Counted from the stretch's first letter, positions 21,382-32,511 are shown. The stretch is 64,000 nucleotides of DNA from Marasmius tenuissimus (GCA_029532415.1 JAQOTA010000067.1:1-64000); one strand, 5' to 3'. Translations and numbers: made by a program. Notes: generated by a model from the letters alone, not told the origin.

Positions 21382-21659
21382 TTCTGAGAAAGTAGCCGGT
21401 TGGGGTACGGGACTCGGGTATACTGTACTCAATTCAACTCGTTCAAGTTATGCAGAGATTGACTTCTCCTAAACCGGGAGCGTGCGCACTTGGACGCCCA
21501 ATTCCATTTTTCTTCACACTGCAAAATGACCTTCACGCCGTGGTATCCCTTCCGAGGATTTTCGTGGTGAAGTGACTTGATAGCTGTTTCGATGGTTTGT
21601 GCCGTGACCATTTAGATGTACATCTCTTGGGCTATGCTGAGAGCTTCCGAAAGCTGATC

Positions 21660-21775
21660 AGTGCTTAGATCTCCCGGATGGAATCCCCTGCTCCCAAAAA
21701 GGCAATACAGTACGGAGGGGAATTCGAATCAGGTTTAGACTTTTCAATTACGGGAAAATGGTCGGTTGAGACTCG
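21660..21775 (+). pseudogene. 3'-end relic of a ricin-B-type lectin gene
   Basis: CAGTGCTTAGATCTCCCGGA and the bases to about 21775 match the last exon of copy B (21280-21400) with an internal deletion and substitutions. No upstream exons remain. It is duplicated in shorter form at 8232-8310. Confidence 0.65.
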
Positions 21776-22298
21776 AGTGTGTGACTATAGCTGGATGAAG
21801 ATGTGGGTTTGTCGATCCAAATACACTTCCTATTCGTTTATCTCGGGTACTGAAGATGTTACGCACACCTTAGAGACCGTGAACGAACAATAGCTAGTAT
21901 CAATAGGCTCTGTAGCAGGGATGAGACGGTCAGCCAAGAATAGCTCGCCGTAGAATACTACTTAGCTACAAACAGGTCAGCTTTACCATGTGTGAATTTT
22001 TAAATTGGACCTTATATATTCACAACCTTTCCAATTCGTTTGGTCATGCCAACCACTTCGACATCGGATACTTTTTATTAATAAACCGTATACCCCGAGG
22101 TACCTTTTTGACTTTTCTGATCCTTCACTCGGGTACTACGTGTCGATCATCTCGACATGGTTCAGTAATTCATACACGGCATGATGGGAAGTTTCATGCC
22201 CCTACCCACCCCGCCAAACCCGCGCCGTTCCTACCAACCCTGCCACACCGGTGATTTGAGACCGACACACATAATCTCAAGGAGCCAGGCTCTCAACA
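21776..22298 (+). promoter_or_regulatory. Duplicated upstream block of lectin gene C
   Basis: It matches 8300-8719 closely. Shared elements include GAGGTACCTTTTTGACTT (22096), GGCATGATGGGAAGTTTC (22179) and a CACATAATCTCAA element just before the TATA box. These also occur upstream of B and, in part, D. They probably carry common regulatory sites. Confidence 0.55.
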
Positions 22299-22305
22299 TA
22301 TAAAG
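22299..22305 (+). promoter_or_regulatory. TATA box of lectin gene C
   Basis: TATAAAG lies 68 nt before the ATG at 22367, the same spacing as in the other copies. Confidence 0.6.
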
Positions 22306-22366
22306 GGTGGCAGGAGAGCCAGAGCTAATCACTCCCAACCTCGATCTCTCTCACAGTCAGCGGAAA

Positions 22367-23076
22367 ATGCACTTCTCTTCCCTCATCGCCCTTGCTGTGT
22401 CATGCGCCACCGTGACCACTGCCTCAGCTATGACCGTGACTGTTGGCGCTCGTCAGGCTGGAGGACGTCCTCTTCATCCTGTATGTTCTCTCAGATCGTT
22501 GTTGACGCGACTCGGATTGAACTCTTACCCCCTTCCAGAACGGCAACACCAATTGGTGTATTGTCCCTTACGACGGCGGTGCACCGACTCCTCCTACCGA
22601 CACCAACGCCGTGATGTGAGTGTTCGCTCACCCAAACCAATGACCTGCTCACTTAGCCCAAACGATCATTTAGCTACCCGTGCGCCGAGTCTAATTTCAC
22701 TCTCTGGAACTTCACCGAGGGCGAGACCGAGGTTCAATCGGTCGGTGCACCAAACTTGTGTCTCAAGAGCTGGCATACGATTTTCGGGCATGGTGATCAA
22801 CCATTCGGATGTACGTCCCTTTGTTTTCTCCTAGTCCTTTCTGCCCACAAACTCGCCCTAGCATACAACGGTGCCGGCCTTCGGGTAGCCGGTTGCGGAT
22901 CAGACACAGGCGACACCCCCGTCACTGGATGGATCGTTGAAGGGAATAGGTTTAGAACCGCCAAAAGCCCAAACAATCAGTGTCTGGATCTCGCTGGTGG
23001 AATCCTTGACCGCGGAATGGGATTGCAGACTTGGGAATGTACGGAGGGGAATACAAACCAGGTTTGGACCTTTTGA
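22367..23076 (+). CDS. Secreted ricin-B-type (CBM13-like) lectin, copy C
   Basis: Exons 22367-22480, 22539-22615, 22674-22810 and 22862-23076 join in frame to 180 aa. The signal peptide MHFSSLIALAVSCATVTTASA is followed by a short Thr/Val segment, a central region with CAESNFTLWNF, and the QxW-type repeat ending NQVWTF. It is almost identical to broken copy A but lacks its two single-base losses, so it shows what A was. Extracellular glycan binding is inferred from the family. Confidence 0.9.
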
Positions 23077-23949
23077 TTCTGGGGAATTGGTCGGTTGGGA
23101 CTTCAGACTCGAGTAGTTGGATGTGGACAAGAGTTTTTGTTTGATCATGAATGATGGGCGTTTCGAGGACTCTGGATTTAGTTTATTTCGCTATTCGATT
23201 TGGCCCCGATGTTCAGAGTTCGCTTATGATTTGTTAATCTCGATAGCCGAAGACTGTGTTTATACCAAACATGAAAGCGTAGGAAATGGTCAGTAGTAAC
23301 AGCTTTAGAAGCTTCGTTGCCTTATACTCCCGCCTAAGGAAGGCACAAGAATCCGTGGTCGAGAAAAATTGCTTCGAGGCTTTTCCCCCCCAACATTCTC
23401 GGATGAGCCAGGTATTTTGGAGTAGGGCTTTTGTCACCGTTGGCGCGTGTATACGTTGGGCTTGAGGGTGGCGCAGGAGAGCCCTAGGTTACACAAGATT
23501 ACTGAATCAAATACTCGGTCTGGGTATTAACCCACGGCTTGCCAGTGACTTCGAGAGGGAGAGAGAGACGACATTATTGCACGACCGTATCCACAGATAT
23601 GTTCTCTTAACATCCTATTAGGATGCGCCTTGAATTTCATAGATGACCAAACAGGTCTTTGCCTTACTATGTTAGCAGATGTGTTATAATATCAGTGCGT
23701 ATTCCTGCTTACTCTTGGACACTTTGCCCTTTAACCAATTGCCCGCATCGAGGGCAGAATTAGTACCACTGGAGGCATTGCGCGGTGATTCTCCTCTTCG
23801 CCCCTAAAGCACACAAAGGCTGAGCGCAACATCCAAGTCCTCGTTTCCGAGGAATCAATAAGTGAGTAAGCGAGACTGGGACTACGGCCATGCGTCGGCA
23901 GTAATGTATCTAGTGCTACTTTCTGGGAGAATGGGGAGGTGACAATCCG
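23077..23949. other. No supported gene; flank of E2
   Basis: The first 80 bp continue the lectin 3' flank. The rest has only short frames. The last five bases, ATCCG (23945-23949), are the left target duplicate of E2. Confidence 0.5.
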
Positions 23950-24271
23950 TGTTATGACTGGCGTTCACAACGTAAGCTCAATACTGAGTTATCGACCTAT
24001 CTTGGTTCTGGTGTCGTGAATGTGAGATTGAGTTGTAAGGTCAAGCTGAAGAGCAGGACCTGCTACTGTACAAGTATAAATACTAAAGCTGAAACTGCGT
24101 ACATACTGCGAACTGTTGTAAATACTGCGATCTGTGCTGTGTACATACTGCGAACTACTGCGAATACTGTGGTCTGATAAATAACACTGCGATCAGATAA
24201 ATAAACGTATCAGAGTATAGATAAGATATCATAGATGGAATAAATGAGATACCCCTTTCGTAACTGTAACA
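23950..24271 (-). repeat. 3' LTR of E2
   Basis: 322 bp with TGTTA...TAACA ends. It differs from the 5' LTR at 30306-30627 by two substitutions. It is slightly longer than the E1 LTRs because of an extra CGCAGTATGTAC-type repeat unit. The PBS-complementary segment is at 24036-24050. Confidence 0.96.
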
Positions 24272-24284
24272 TTACCCCTTCTTT
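24272..24284 (-). other. Polypurine tract of E2
   Basis: On the minus strand it reads AAAGAAGGGGTAA, immediately before the 3' LTR. Confidence 0.7.
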
Positions 24285-24340
24285 ATCTTGAATGTCCACA
24301 TTCAATTCTTATAGCCGTCCCAAATCCAACTTCCCACTTA

Positions 24341-25453
24341 TCAGAAATGAACTGGTTCATCACAAATGTTGGACGCTGCGACATTGTCGTAATCGTTGTC
24401 ATAATCAGAGTCGGGAACGTTAGGTTGGCGTGGTTGTAGGAAAGGTTGTTGAGGGCAAGTGGAGGGATAATGCCCTGGAGATCGTCGGTTGCAGTAATTG
24501 CAAACCCATGTACTGCAGGAATGAGCGAAATGTCCAAACCCGTTACAGCTGAAGCAGGCGTCTCTAGAATTGGGTCTTCTCGATGGTCTGACTCGTGTTC
24601 TACCGATTTGTCGTTGACTGGGTCTGTTAGGAAGGGGAACTGGTGCAGAGCGATTTGAGTTGATAGAAGATTGTGAGCTTCGTCGAGATCCTCCTTGTGG
24701 TCCTCTGGGACGATTTCGTTGTCGATTGGGTGTGGGAGCATTCGGTCTTGGGTCGTTAGTCTGAATTGGGGGTGGTTGGTATTGTAAATGTCCGATTGCT
24801 GATGCAATGACATTTTCTACCATTCGATCAGTGATGATAGGCAGTGGGATAGGAATGGGAGCAGTTTCTACTGCTGTGGGTGGTTCAGCTACTGTGGACG
24901 AAATTTCTCCTTTCTCTCGTTCTTCCTTTACTACCATCTTTCCCTTGAGTCTCTTCTCTTCATTGACTCTGTTGATTTCTTCTGTGATTTGATGTTCTTC
25001 TCCGATTTTGATTTGTTCGAGCATCCCGAAGTTGAGAGCGTTTTCGGCTAACGTTCCCAAGCTTTCTCGAAGTCCTTGAACATGTTCGACTAGTTTTGTA
25101 TGCTCCCATCGTAGATCATAGAAGGTACGAGCGAAGAAAATGAGATGTTCGTGGTTTTGGAGGTGATTTGTAACGAGTTCGTCATAGTCGGAGTTCATGA
25201 GTATTGCTTCAATGTTGTTGCCATCGGCGAGGCTAATGAGGGTTCGGGAAGGATACTGAAGTTGATCTATAAGAGAAGGCATGTCGTCGGGAGAAGAGTT
25301 GTTGTTAATAGGTTGGTGTGGAGAGGGGTTGAAATGAGGGTTTCGAGGGTCGTCGAGGTAGGCTGGTGGTGGAGGCACTCGTTGACGAAGCACTGTGCGA
25401 AGTTGAGTTTTGTAAGTTTGGGAGGTGGATGCTGCTGCGTTAACAGAGACCAT
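24341..25453 (-). CDS. ORF3 of E2: 370-aa accessory protein with two zinc-knuckle-like motifs
   Basis: The frame is intact and starts 47 nt after pol. Residues 25-40 are Pro-rich, and 145-185 form a mixed-charge helical segment. Residues 245-300 are Arg/Ser/Pro-rich. A CCHC knuckle is at C300-C303-H308-C313, and a second C318-C321-H328-C333 has unusual spacing (x2, x6, x4). The end is acidic (DSDYDNDYDN). The C-terminal 120 residues are about 90% identical to the E1 frame read through its stops, which suggests past purifying selection. I do not recognise the family. A nucleocapsid-like or RNA-chaperone role is only inferred. Confidence 0.85.
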   Translation of the reverse strand: MVSVNAAASTSQTYKTQLRTVLRQRVPPPPAYLDDPRNPHFNPSPHQPINNNSSPDDMPSLIDQLQYPSRTLISLADGNNIEAILMNSDYDELVTNHLQNHEHLIFFARTFYDLRWEHTKLVEHVQGLRESLGTLAENALNFGMLEQIKIGEEHQITEEINRVNEEKRLKGKMVVKEEREKGEISSTVAEPPTAVETAPIPIPLPIITDRMVENVIASAIGHLQYQPPPIQTNDPRPNAPTPNRQRNRPRGPQGGSRRSSQSSINSNRSAPVPLPNRPSQRQIGRTRVRPSRRPNSRDACFSCNGFGHFAHSCSTWVCNYCNRRSPGHYPSTCPQQPFLQPRQPNVPDSDYDNDYDNVAASNICDEPVHF

Positions 25454-25500
25454 AATGATAAATTGTTATGAGGATAAGTGAAGTGGTTTGGATGATTTCT

Positions 25501-28500
25501 TCAGTGAATTCCTCTCCTCTTTTTATACTCTTGAAGAGTTTCTTTGGCGTTTTTCAAGGCTTTGGCAGTAAGCCACTTGTTTTCTGAGGATGGTTCTCCT
25601 ACCCAAGTGACAAGGTATTCACGAGGTTTCTTCTTCGGCCGATGATCGATGATCGATTCTACTTCGTTTTCTTCTTCTCTGTCTATGATATCAGGTGGCG
25701 GGTACGTCCAGTTCTCTCCATATGCCTCTGTTTCCTTGTATGGGGTTAAAAGGTTTGCGTGAAACACTGGATGAACTTTCCATTGTTCTGGCAGTGTCAG
25801 ACAATATGTCACTGGTCCTAGAACTTCTTCGATTTTGAATGGTCCTTCTCGTTTTGGTGCTAACTTCTGTGTTTCGTATCCGAAGTTGATGGTCTTTGCT
25901 TCTAACCAAACCCTTTGCCCAACTTTGAATGGTTCGTACTTGTTCCGCGTACGATTGATCATTACTTGTCGAGCAAGTTCGTGTAATGCGAACGTTTCAT
26001 CTCGGACTTTCTTGAGATCATTGAGTCTTTCTTCTGCACTTGGAACGTTGGACTTTTCGATGATTGGTGGAATTGCTCGTGGGTTGTATCCCATCATAAT
26101 GAAAAATGGGGAATGTTTCCTTGCTGAATGAACTCGATTGTTGTGAGTGAATTCCGCTGTTGATAGATACTTTTTCCAATCGTGTTGTCTTCTTGCGCAG
26201 AGCATCCGTAGATAGATTTCCACTTCTTGGTTAACTCGTTCTGTTTCTCCATCAGTTTGTGGGTGATATGCTGTACTCATGGAGAGTTTTATTCCAAGTA
26301 ATTTTCCGAGCTCTTTGAACGTGTTAGCTGCAAATCTGGGATCTCTGTCGGAGATAATCTTGTCGGGTAATCCAAATCTCTTGTAAACATAGTCGAGAAG
26401 AAGATTAGCCGCTCCTATCGCGTCGATCGTTTTTCGACAAGGTGCTAAAATTACCCCCTTCGTAGCTCCATGGTCGACCACGACCAATAAGGCATCATCT
26501 CCGTCATTCTCCGGCAGATCAGTGATCAGATCCATAGTGAGATTTGTAAAAGGCAATGCATCTTTCGGTGCTGGTATCGGCATTAACGGTGCCTTTGTTG
26601 GGTGTGTATTGACTTTCATTTGCTGGCATAGTGCGCATCCTTCCACGAATTTCTTCACATAAGAGTATATTCCGGGCCACCAGTAATCGCGTTTAACTTG
26701 TTCGAGGGTGTTGTACTGTCCTGGATGTCCTGCGTGAAGTGGATCGTGATATTTCTTTGTTATCTTCCTTCTAAGTTCCTCGTCTTTCGGCACATAGCAT
26801 TTATCCATAAAAAAGAGAAGTCCATCTTCGATTTTCCAGTCTGATAATGCTGACTTGATTGGTGGTGCTCCACTCGTTTTCAATGCTTCCACAGCTTTGC
26901 TCATCAGATCGTCTCCCATCGTTTTCTCTGCCACTAGGCTGTGAAGTTCCGCATCGATTACGTTCACGAATAACTTGTCTGGTAGCATCACAATGTCTTC
27001 GTTGTCAGTGTCTTCCGGTGGTATTAAATCCTCTCTCCTTGATAATGCATCAGATTGTGCCATTCGATGTCCCGGTACATGGATAAGTTTCAGATCAAAC
27101 TCTGATAAAAACAGAGCCCATCTAGCTTGTCGGCGATTAAGTTTTTGATGTGATCTGAAATAAGTGAGGTTTTTGTGATCTGATAATACTGTTGTCAGAT
27201 GTTTCGATCCTAAAAGATAATGTCGCCAGGTTTCTAGTGCTCGACTATTGCTAGTAGTTCTCGGTCATAGATTTCGTAGTTTCGTTCTGTTGGAATGAAT
27301 GAATGTGACAGATACCCGCATGGGTGCCAATCTCCGTGTTCATCTTGTTGTTTCAGTACCGCTCCTGTTGCCCATTTGGAAGCGTCGGCTTCTATCACGA
27401 ATGATCGATTACATCTGGCATCCGTAATACTGGTTCTTCTAAAAATTTCTGTTTTAGTAATTTAAATGCCTGATCGGTCTTTTCCGTCCATTCGAATTTG
27501 GTATCCTTTTTTGTTAGATCGTTTAATGGTTTGGCGATCTCCGCATATCATCCAATGAATTTTCGGTAGAAGTTCCCAAACCCCAAGAAAGACCTGACCC
27601 CTTTCACCGTTGTTGGTTCTTTCCATTCCTTGATTCCCGCCAGTTTAACCGGGTCCATTGAAATGATTCCAGGTCTAATAATCATCCCGAGAAAGTCGAC
27701 TTCTTGCACATCGAACTTACACTTTTCTGGTTTAAGGTATAGGTCGTGTTCCTTGAGTCTTTGAAGGACTCATTTCGTTCGGATCCTGTGTATTTCATTG
27801 TCTGATGAAAAGATTAGTATATCATCCATATAAATTACCATCCATCCTTCGTCAATCATGTCACTAAAAATATCATCCATGAAAGCTTGAAATGTAGCTG
27901 GAGAATTGCTGAGTCCAAAAAACATTACCATGGGTTTGTACAACCCTTTGTTTGTTTTGAATGCCGCCTTCCATTGATCTCCGTCTTTGATCCGAATATT
28001 ATTGTATCCATTCCTGAGGTCCATCTTTGAAAATATCGTTGCTCCCTTTAGCTTGTCCATTAAATCGGTGATTGGCGGTAATGGATATGTATTTCGAATT
28101 GTTCCTTCATTTAGTTTACTGTAGTCTTGGCATGGTCAAAAAGCTCCTTGCTCTTTCTTTGAAACAAAAAAGAACGGGGAAGCCATCGGTGATTTGGACG
28201 GTCGGATATATCCTTTCCGTAGGTTTTCTTTTAAGAATTCATCTTGTAATTCTTGTTCTTTCGGCGTCATAGGGTAGATTTTACATCCTGTAGGCATAAA
28301 CCCTGGTTTGAAGTCAATTGCATGGTCATAAGTTCTTGATTCGGGAAATCGTTCCGCTGCCTTTTTCTTGAATCGTTCTTTGTATTCTGAAAGATATTCA
28401 GGAATTAGTTCTTCAATAGACTTTTTACCCTGATCTTTCTTTTGCGCTAATTCTTGTGATACTGTTGTCTTGGCTCTGATATAAACCTCTGGTGTTACTT

Positions 28501-29020
28501 GATCCTTGAGTTCCTGGAAGGTTCGGATACTGATATCAGATCTTTCCTGCCTGCTTCAAAACGTTAATGGACTTTTCGGAAAAAATAACATACCTTTTGC
28601 CCAATCAATCCGAGGATTTCGTTTTCGTAGCCATGGGAGTCCAAGGATTATTTCTTCCTTTCCTAATCCAGAGACGAGAAACTGAATTTGCATTTCTGTT
28701 CCTCCTATTGTGACATCGAGTGAAGCAGATCTGCAAATCATTCCGGTCTTGTTCCGGGTTCTATCTACGTTGTATACCTTGATCGGTTTTTCGAGTAGTT
28801 TTGTGTTTATTTGGTGTTTTTCCACGAATTCTCGATTGATGAAAGTTCCTCCTGCTCCTGAATCTATAAGTGCATTAGTATCGACGGATTTTCCATTTCC
28901 AATCTTTATAAATACGGGAATATGTATTGAGTGTTGGTCAACAGTCGCTACAGTTAGATTGGAAATAGATACGGAAGTTGGCAGAGATGACGACGATTCA
29001 GTCTGCCTTACATAAAACCC
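25501..29020 (-). pseudogene. pol: Pol polyprotein of E2, four stops and one frameshift
   Basis: The protease, RT (MDD box near 27800), RNase H, integrase and chromodomain are all present. In one frame TGA occurs at 28556-28558 (end of protease), 28136-28138 and 27770-27772 (RT) and 27548-27550. A single-base deletion near 27243-27245 in RNase H then shifts the frame. The integrase-chromodomain part (25501-27063, 520 aa) is fully open. After the slippery site pol reads GTA where E1 has GTG, so no start codon exists at the junction and pol depends on frameshifting. Confidence 0.93.
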
Positions 29021-30006
29021 TCTTCCTCTACCTTGTTATGAAATTCTTCTCTTTGTTCGTCGGTCATTTCCTGATAGATTGATCTGATCTGAGTATATCC
29101 ACTGGGTTTCATTTTATCCGCTTCTGCCTTTGGAATAGTCACAAGGACTTTATCATTTGGTTTCATATTCTGATACTGGGGTCGTGGGTTCTGATATTGG
29201 GATCTGTTCTGGTATTGTCTCTGTCGGTTGGGACAGTTTCTTCCGATGTGTCCTTGACGGCCACATCTGAAACAAAGTCCTTTCTGGTAATATTCTTGTG
29301 TCTGAGCCGGGCTAAGCCGATCAATGTGAATTTGATCAACGTCCATAGCATTTGGATCTTGTTGGGTTTGATAGTTCGGGACGAACTGAGGTTTCGGTTT
29401 GGATACTGTGCTGCTGAGATAGCTGGCTATTCCTTTTCCTCTCCTCTTATTGTTATCCATCCTTTTGACTATTGTTTTCCAGGATGCAAGAGTAGTTGGC
29501 ATTTCTTCTCTTTCGTACATCCTATCCCTGATCCACTCGTTGAGTCCTCGTACAAAATAGTCAATTAAGGCTGTATCATCGCTGACTCCAGATTTAGCTG
29601 CTAGTGTTTCGAACTTGGAGACGTAGTCATCAGCTGTGTCTTTGTTCTGTTGAAGTTGTCGAAGTTTGTTCAAGGTGTTTCCTGCTTCGTCTGATTCTCC
29701 AAATGCTTCTTTGAATGTAGCTCTGAAAGCATTATATGTCGGCCATATTCCTCCTGCCTTCGTGTATTCTTGGATTTGTACTGTCTTCCATCTTCTGGCC
29801 GGTCCTCCTTTCATGTAGGATAGCATGAAAGTTACTTTCTTCTTGTCGTCTGAATAGATTTCTTCGTTTGCCGTAAGATATAAGTCGACATCAGTTTGGA
29901 ATTCTTCGGTTTTCGTGTGATCACCATCGAAATCCTTAGGGGTGCCGATCTTTATCTCCTTAGCATGGGTGTTCACAGTTACTCCTTGTCCTGTCTGTCC
30001 TGACAT
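29008..30006 (-). CDS. gag: Gag polyprotein, E2
   Basis: 332 aa, intact and near-identical to E1 Gag, with the same CCHC knuckle (CFRCGRQGHIGRNC). It ends GGT TTT ATG TAA. The slippery heptamer on the minus strand is at 29020-29014. The leader upstream is again open in frame except for a TGA at 30202-30204 where E1 has CGA. Confidence 0.93.
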   Translation of the reverse strand: MSGQTGQGVTVNTHAKEIKIGTPKDFDGDHTKTEEFQTDVDLYLTANEEIYSDDKKKVTFMLSYMKGGPARRWKTVQIQEYTKAGGIWPTYNAFRATFKEAFGESDEAGNTLNKLRQLQQNKDTADDYVSKFETLAAKSGVSDDTALIDYFVRGLNEWIRDRMYEREEMPTTLASWKTIVKRMDNNKRRGKGIASYLSSTVSKPKPQFVPNYQTQQDPNAMDVDQIHIDRLSPAQTQEYYQKGLCFRCGRQGHIGRNCPNRQRQYQNRSQYQNPRPQYQNMKPNDKVLVTIPKAEADKMKPSGYTQIRSIYQEMTDEQREEFHNKVEEEGFM

Positions 30007-30290
30007 TTCTGATTCTGTTGATTTTATTTCCCAATCTGTATCTGAATCGTTTCCTAGATTAAGGTTCTGAAATAAATCTGCTGGTGGGGATTGTGAAGTG
30101 CCTCTATATTCTGGATATGGAAGGAAAGGCCAGTTATCGCTTTCGGGATCACTGATCTGTCCTGGAGATTCGGGTTCTGTATCTGGGGATGGGTTTCTGG
30201 ATCAAAAAGAAATCTTGTCGTTCTGTTCTGGGGTTCTGGTTTCTGGATTGTTGGGATAGCCTAAACTTGGATAAGTCGGCTGTTCTGGTA

Positions 30291-30305
30291 TTCAGCTTGA
30301 CCTTA
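30291..30305 (-). other. Primer binding site of E2, self-priming type
   Basis: On the minus strand it reads TAAGGTCAAGCTGAA. It abuts the 5' LTR and is perfectly complementary to the LTR segment at 30392-30406. Confidence 0.75.
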
Positions 30306-30627
30306 TGTTATGACTGGCGTTCACAACGTAAGCTCAATACTGAGTTATCGACCTATCTTGGTTCTGGTGTCGTGAATGTGAGATTGAGTTGTAAGGTCAA
30401 GCTGAAGAGCAGGACCTGCTACTGTACAAGTATAAATACTAAAGCTGAAACTGCATACATACTGCGAACTGTTGTAAATACTGCGATCTGTGCTGTGTAC
30501 ATACTGCGAACTACTGCGAATACTGTGGTCTGATAAATAACACTGCGATCAGATAAATAAACGTATCAGAGTATAGATAAGATATCATAGATGGAAGAAA
30601 TGAGATACCCCTTTCGTAACTGTAACA
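30306..30627 (-). repeat. 5' LTR of E2
   Basis: 322 bp, followed by ATCCG at 30628-30632, the right target duplicate. It contains the TATTTATA box and the self-primer segment. Confidence 0.96.
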
Positions 30628-30632
30628 ATCCG

Positions 30633-31249
30633 CCGACCGTTACGTGGTACATTTAGATTCTCGGGTTCAGCGGTCAAAGCAAGCTCTGAAAAATGAATCT
30701 TCGGCGTTGCAACTTACATAATGGCGACAGGACAGCCTCTCCGTTATGCATTCCCTACACTTCTGGATAGGAGTCGAAGTACAAGACTTGTAACATGCGT
30801 TGTAGTTTAGGGGAGCCAGTTCAACAGAAGAAAAAAGAGGGACAAGTACCAGGCCAACTACTTCAGATGCGGGGAATCTGGACGAAATGAAACAATGATC
30901 CCGGCCCATTCTGTTAAAAGAAACATCGATGTGAGATTGCACATCAGACAAGTCTATACTATCTTACACATTGCTACTGTTGCCGTCTGACCGTGTCAAT
31001 AGTGATCGTCACAAAATTCACATGCACACGAGTCCCCAATTAAGTCCAGATCCGAGAGTCGAGTCTGCCATTTTGCAATTGGATAGGCAGACGACCACAA
31101 TGCGTTACTGGTTGATCAATTCAGAAACGGCAGGATGGGAAGTTTCGTGCCCCTACCCACCCCGACAAACCCGCGCTGTCCCTACTATCCCTACCACATC
31201 GGGGATTCAAGTCCGCAACACATAATCTCAAGAAACCATGATCTCGTCG
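30633..31249. other. Spacer, then upstream block of lectin gene D
   Basis: There is no gene to about 31110. Then comes the shared lectin promoter block (GGCAGGATGGGAAGTTTC at about 31130, CACATAATCTCAA at 31219). A short tRNA-Glu-like string at about 30861-30878 is too small to call. Confidence 0.5.
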
Positions 31250-31257
31250 TATAAAAA
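31250..31257 (+). promoter_or_regulatory. TATA box of lectin gene D
   Basis: TATAAAAA lies 73 nt before the ATG at 31323. Confidence 0.6.
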
Positions 31258-31322
31258 GGTATGTGAGAGGACTAGAGCTAATCACTCCCAACCTCGATCT
31301 CTCTTGGCATTGTCAGCTGAAG

Positions 31323-32049
31323 ATGTACTTCTCTTCTCTCATTGCCCTTGCTGTGTCTTGCGCCACTGCGACCACTGCCTCAGCTATGACCGTGACTGTT
31401 GGCACTCGCCAGGCTGGAGGGCGTCCTCTTCATCCTGTATGTTTTCTCAGTTGATCATTGACACGACTCATATTGAGCTTGTAACCCCTTCCAGAACGGT
31501 AACACTGATTGGTGTATCGTCCCTTACACCTCGATCGACGAAGCGACTCCTCATTTTGACACCAACGCCGTGATGTAAGTTCTCGCCCGCCAAAATTTCA
31601 TCGCTCGTCAACTCAACACTATTAACCATCTAGCTGGCCGTGCGCTGAGGACGATTTCACCCTCTGGAACTTCAACGAGGGCGAGACCGAGGTCCAATCC
31701 ACCGGTGCACCGAATTTGTGTCTCAAGAGCTGGCATACAACCTTCGGACATGGTGATCAAGCATTCGGATGTACGTCCCTTCCTCTTCTCCGGGTCCTTT
31801 TATCCGCAAACCTAACCTCTCCCTCCTCAACTAGCATACAACGGTGCTTCACTTCGCGTATCCAGTTGCGGTGAAATCAGAAGTGACATCCCCATTACCC
31901 AATGGATCGTTGAGGGTAATAGGTTCAGAGCCGCCAATAGCCCGAACAATCAGTGTCTGGATCTCACGGCCGGAATTCTTGGCACTGGTCGTAATATGCA
32001 GACCTGGGAGTGTACGGAGGGGAATACGAACCAAATTTGGACCTTCTGA
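31323..32049 (+). CDS. Secreted ricin-B-type (CBM13-like) lectin, copy D
   Basis: Exons 31323-31436, 31495-31574, 31634-31770 and 31835-32049 encode 181 aa in frame. The signal peptide starts MYFSSLIALA and ends ASA. One extra codon in exon 2 and a Tyr-to-Trp change after intron 2 set it apart from C. The C-terminal repeat ends NQIWTF. It lies on the far side of E2 from copies A-C, in the same orientation, so E2 inserted within or beside the cluster. Confidence 0.88.
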
Positions 32050-32511
32050 TTCGTGGAAAGTATTCCTTTTGAACTCGGGTGTGATTCGATTCGAATATAT
32101 TCGACGGGGGTTTCGGGGGATATGAATCATCTATATACCTTTGGCTTTGACGTGCAATATACTTTTGCTCTCTATTCCTCAAGTGCATACAACTCGGGAC
32201 CGTAAAAATGGCGATCAGTGGGAATAGGTACTAAGCTCGAGCTTAGTTATTAGTTATGAAGTTTTCACAATTGCACTCGTTCCGGTCTTTCAGAGACCAT
32301 TGACCGGTTTTGGATACCCAGCTGGACTCTCAGAGGAGCTACCTTCACAGTTGCGTCTCGTACCTCGAGTCTGTGATCGGGTTGTGTGCCTGGAGGAAAC
32401 TTGACAAGCTCATCTGCTACCATTCAATTCAATATTTACAACGGGATTTTAGTACGAGAGTTCAGGGACCAGAAAACATAACTACTACTTATCCCCAACC
32501 TTTCTTGTACT
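32050..32511. other. No supported gene
   Basis: Intergenic between the lectin D stop and the stop of the histidine phosphatase on the other strand (convergent genes). Confidence 0.5.

Larger units (their letters stand above)
23950..30627 (-). mobile_element. Ty3/Gypsy chromovirus-type LTR retrotransposon, copy E2
   Basis: This 6678-bp copy is inverted relative to E1. It has 322-bp LTRs differing at two positions and a perfect 5-bp target duplication ATCCG (23945-23949 and 30628-30632). It has the same order as E1: gag, pol and ORF3. Gag and ORF3 are open. Pol has four TGA codons and a 1-nt deletion. It cannot make its own pol, but it supplies the complete ORF3 that E1 lacks. Confidence 0.97.

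Noticed and set aside
30861..30880. tRNA-Glu-like string CAGATGCGGGGAATC
   Set aside because: Only about 15 bases match and no stems can form.
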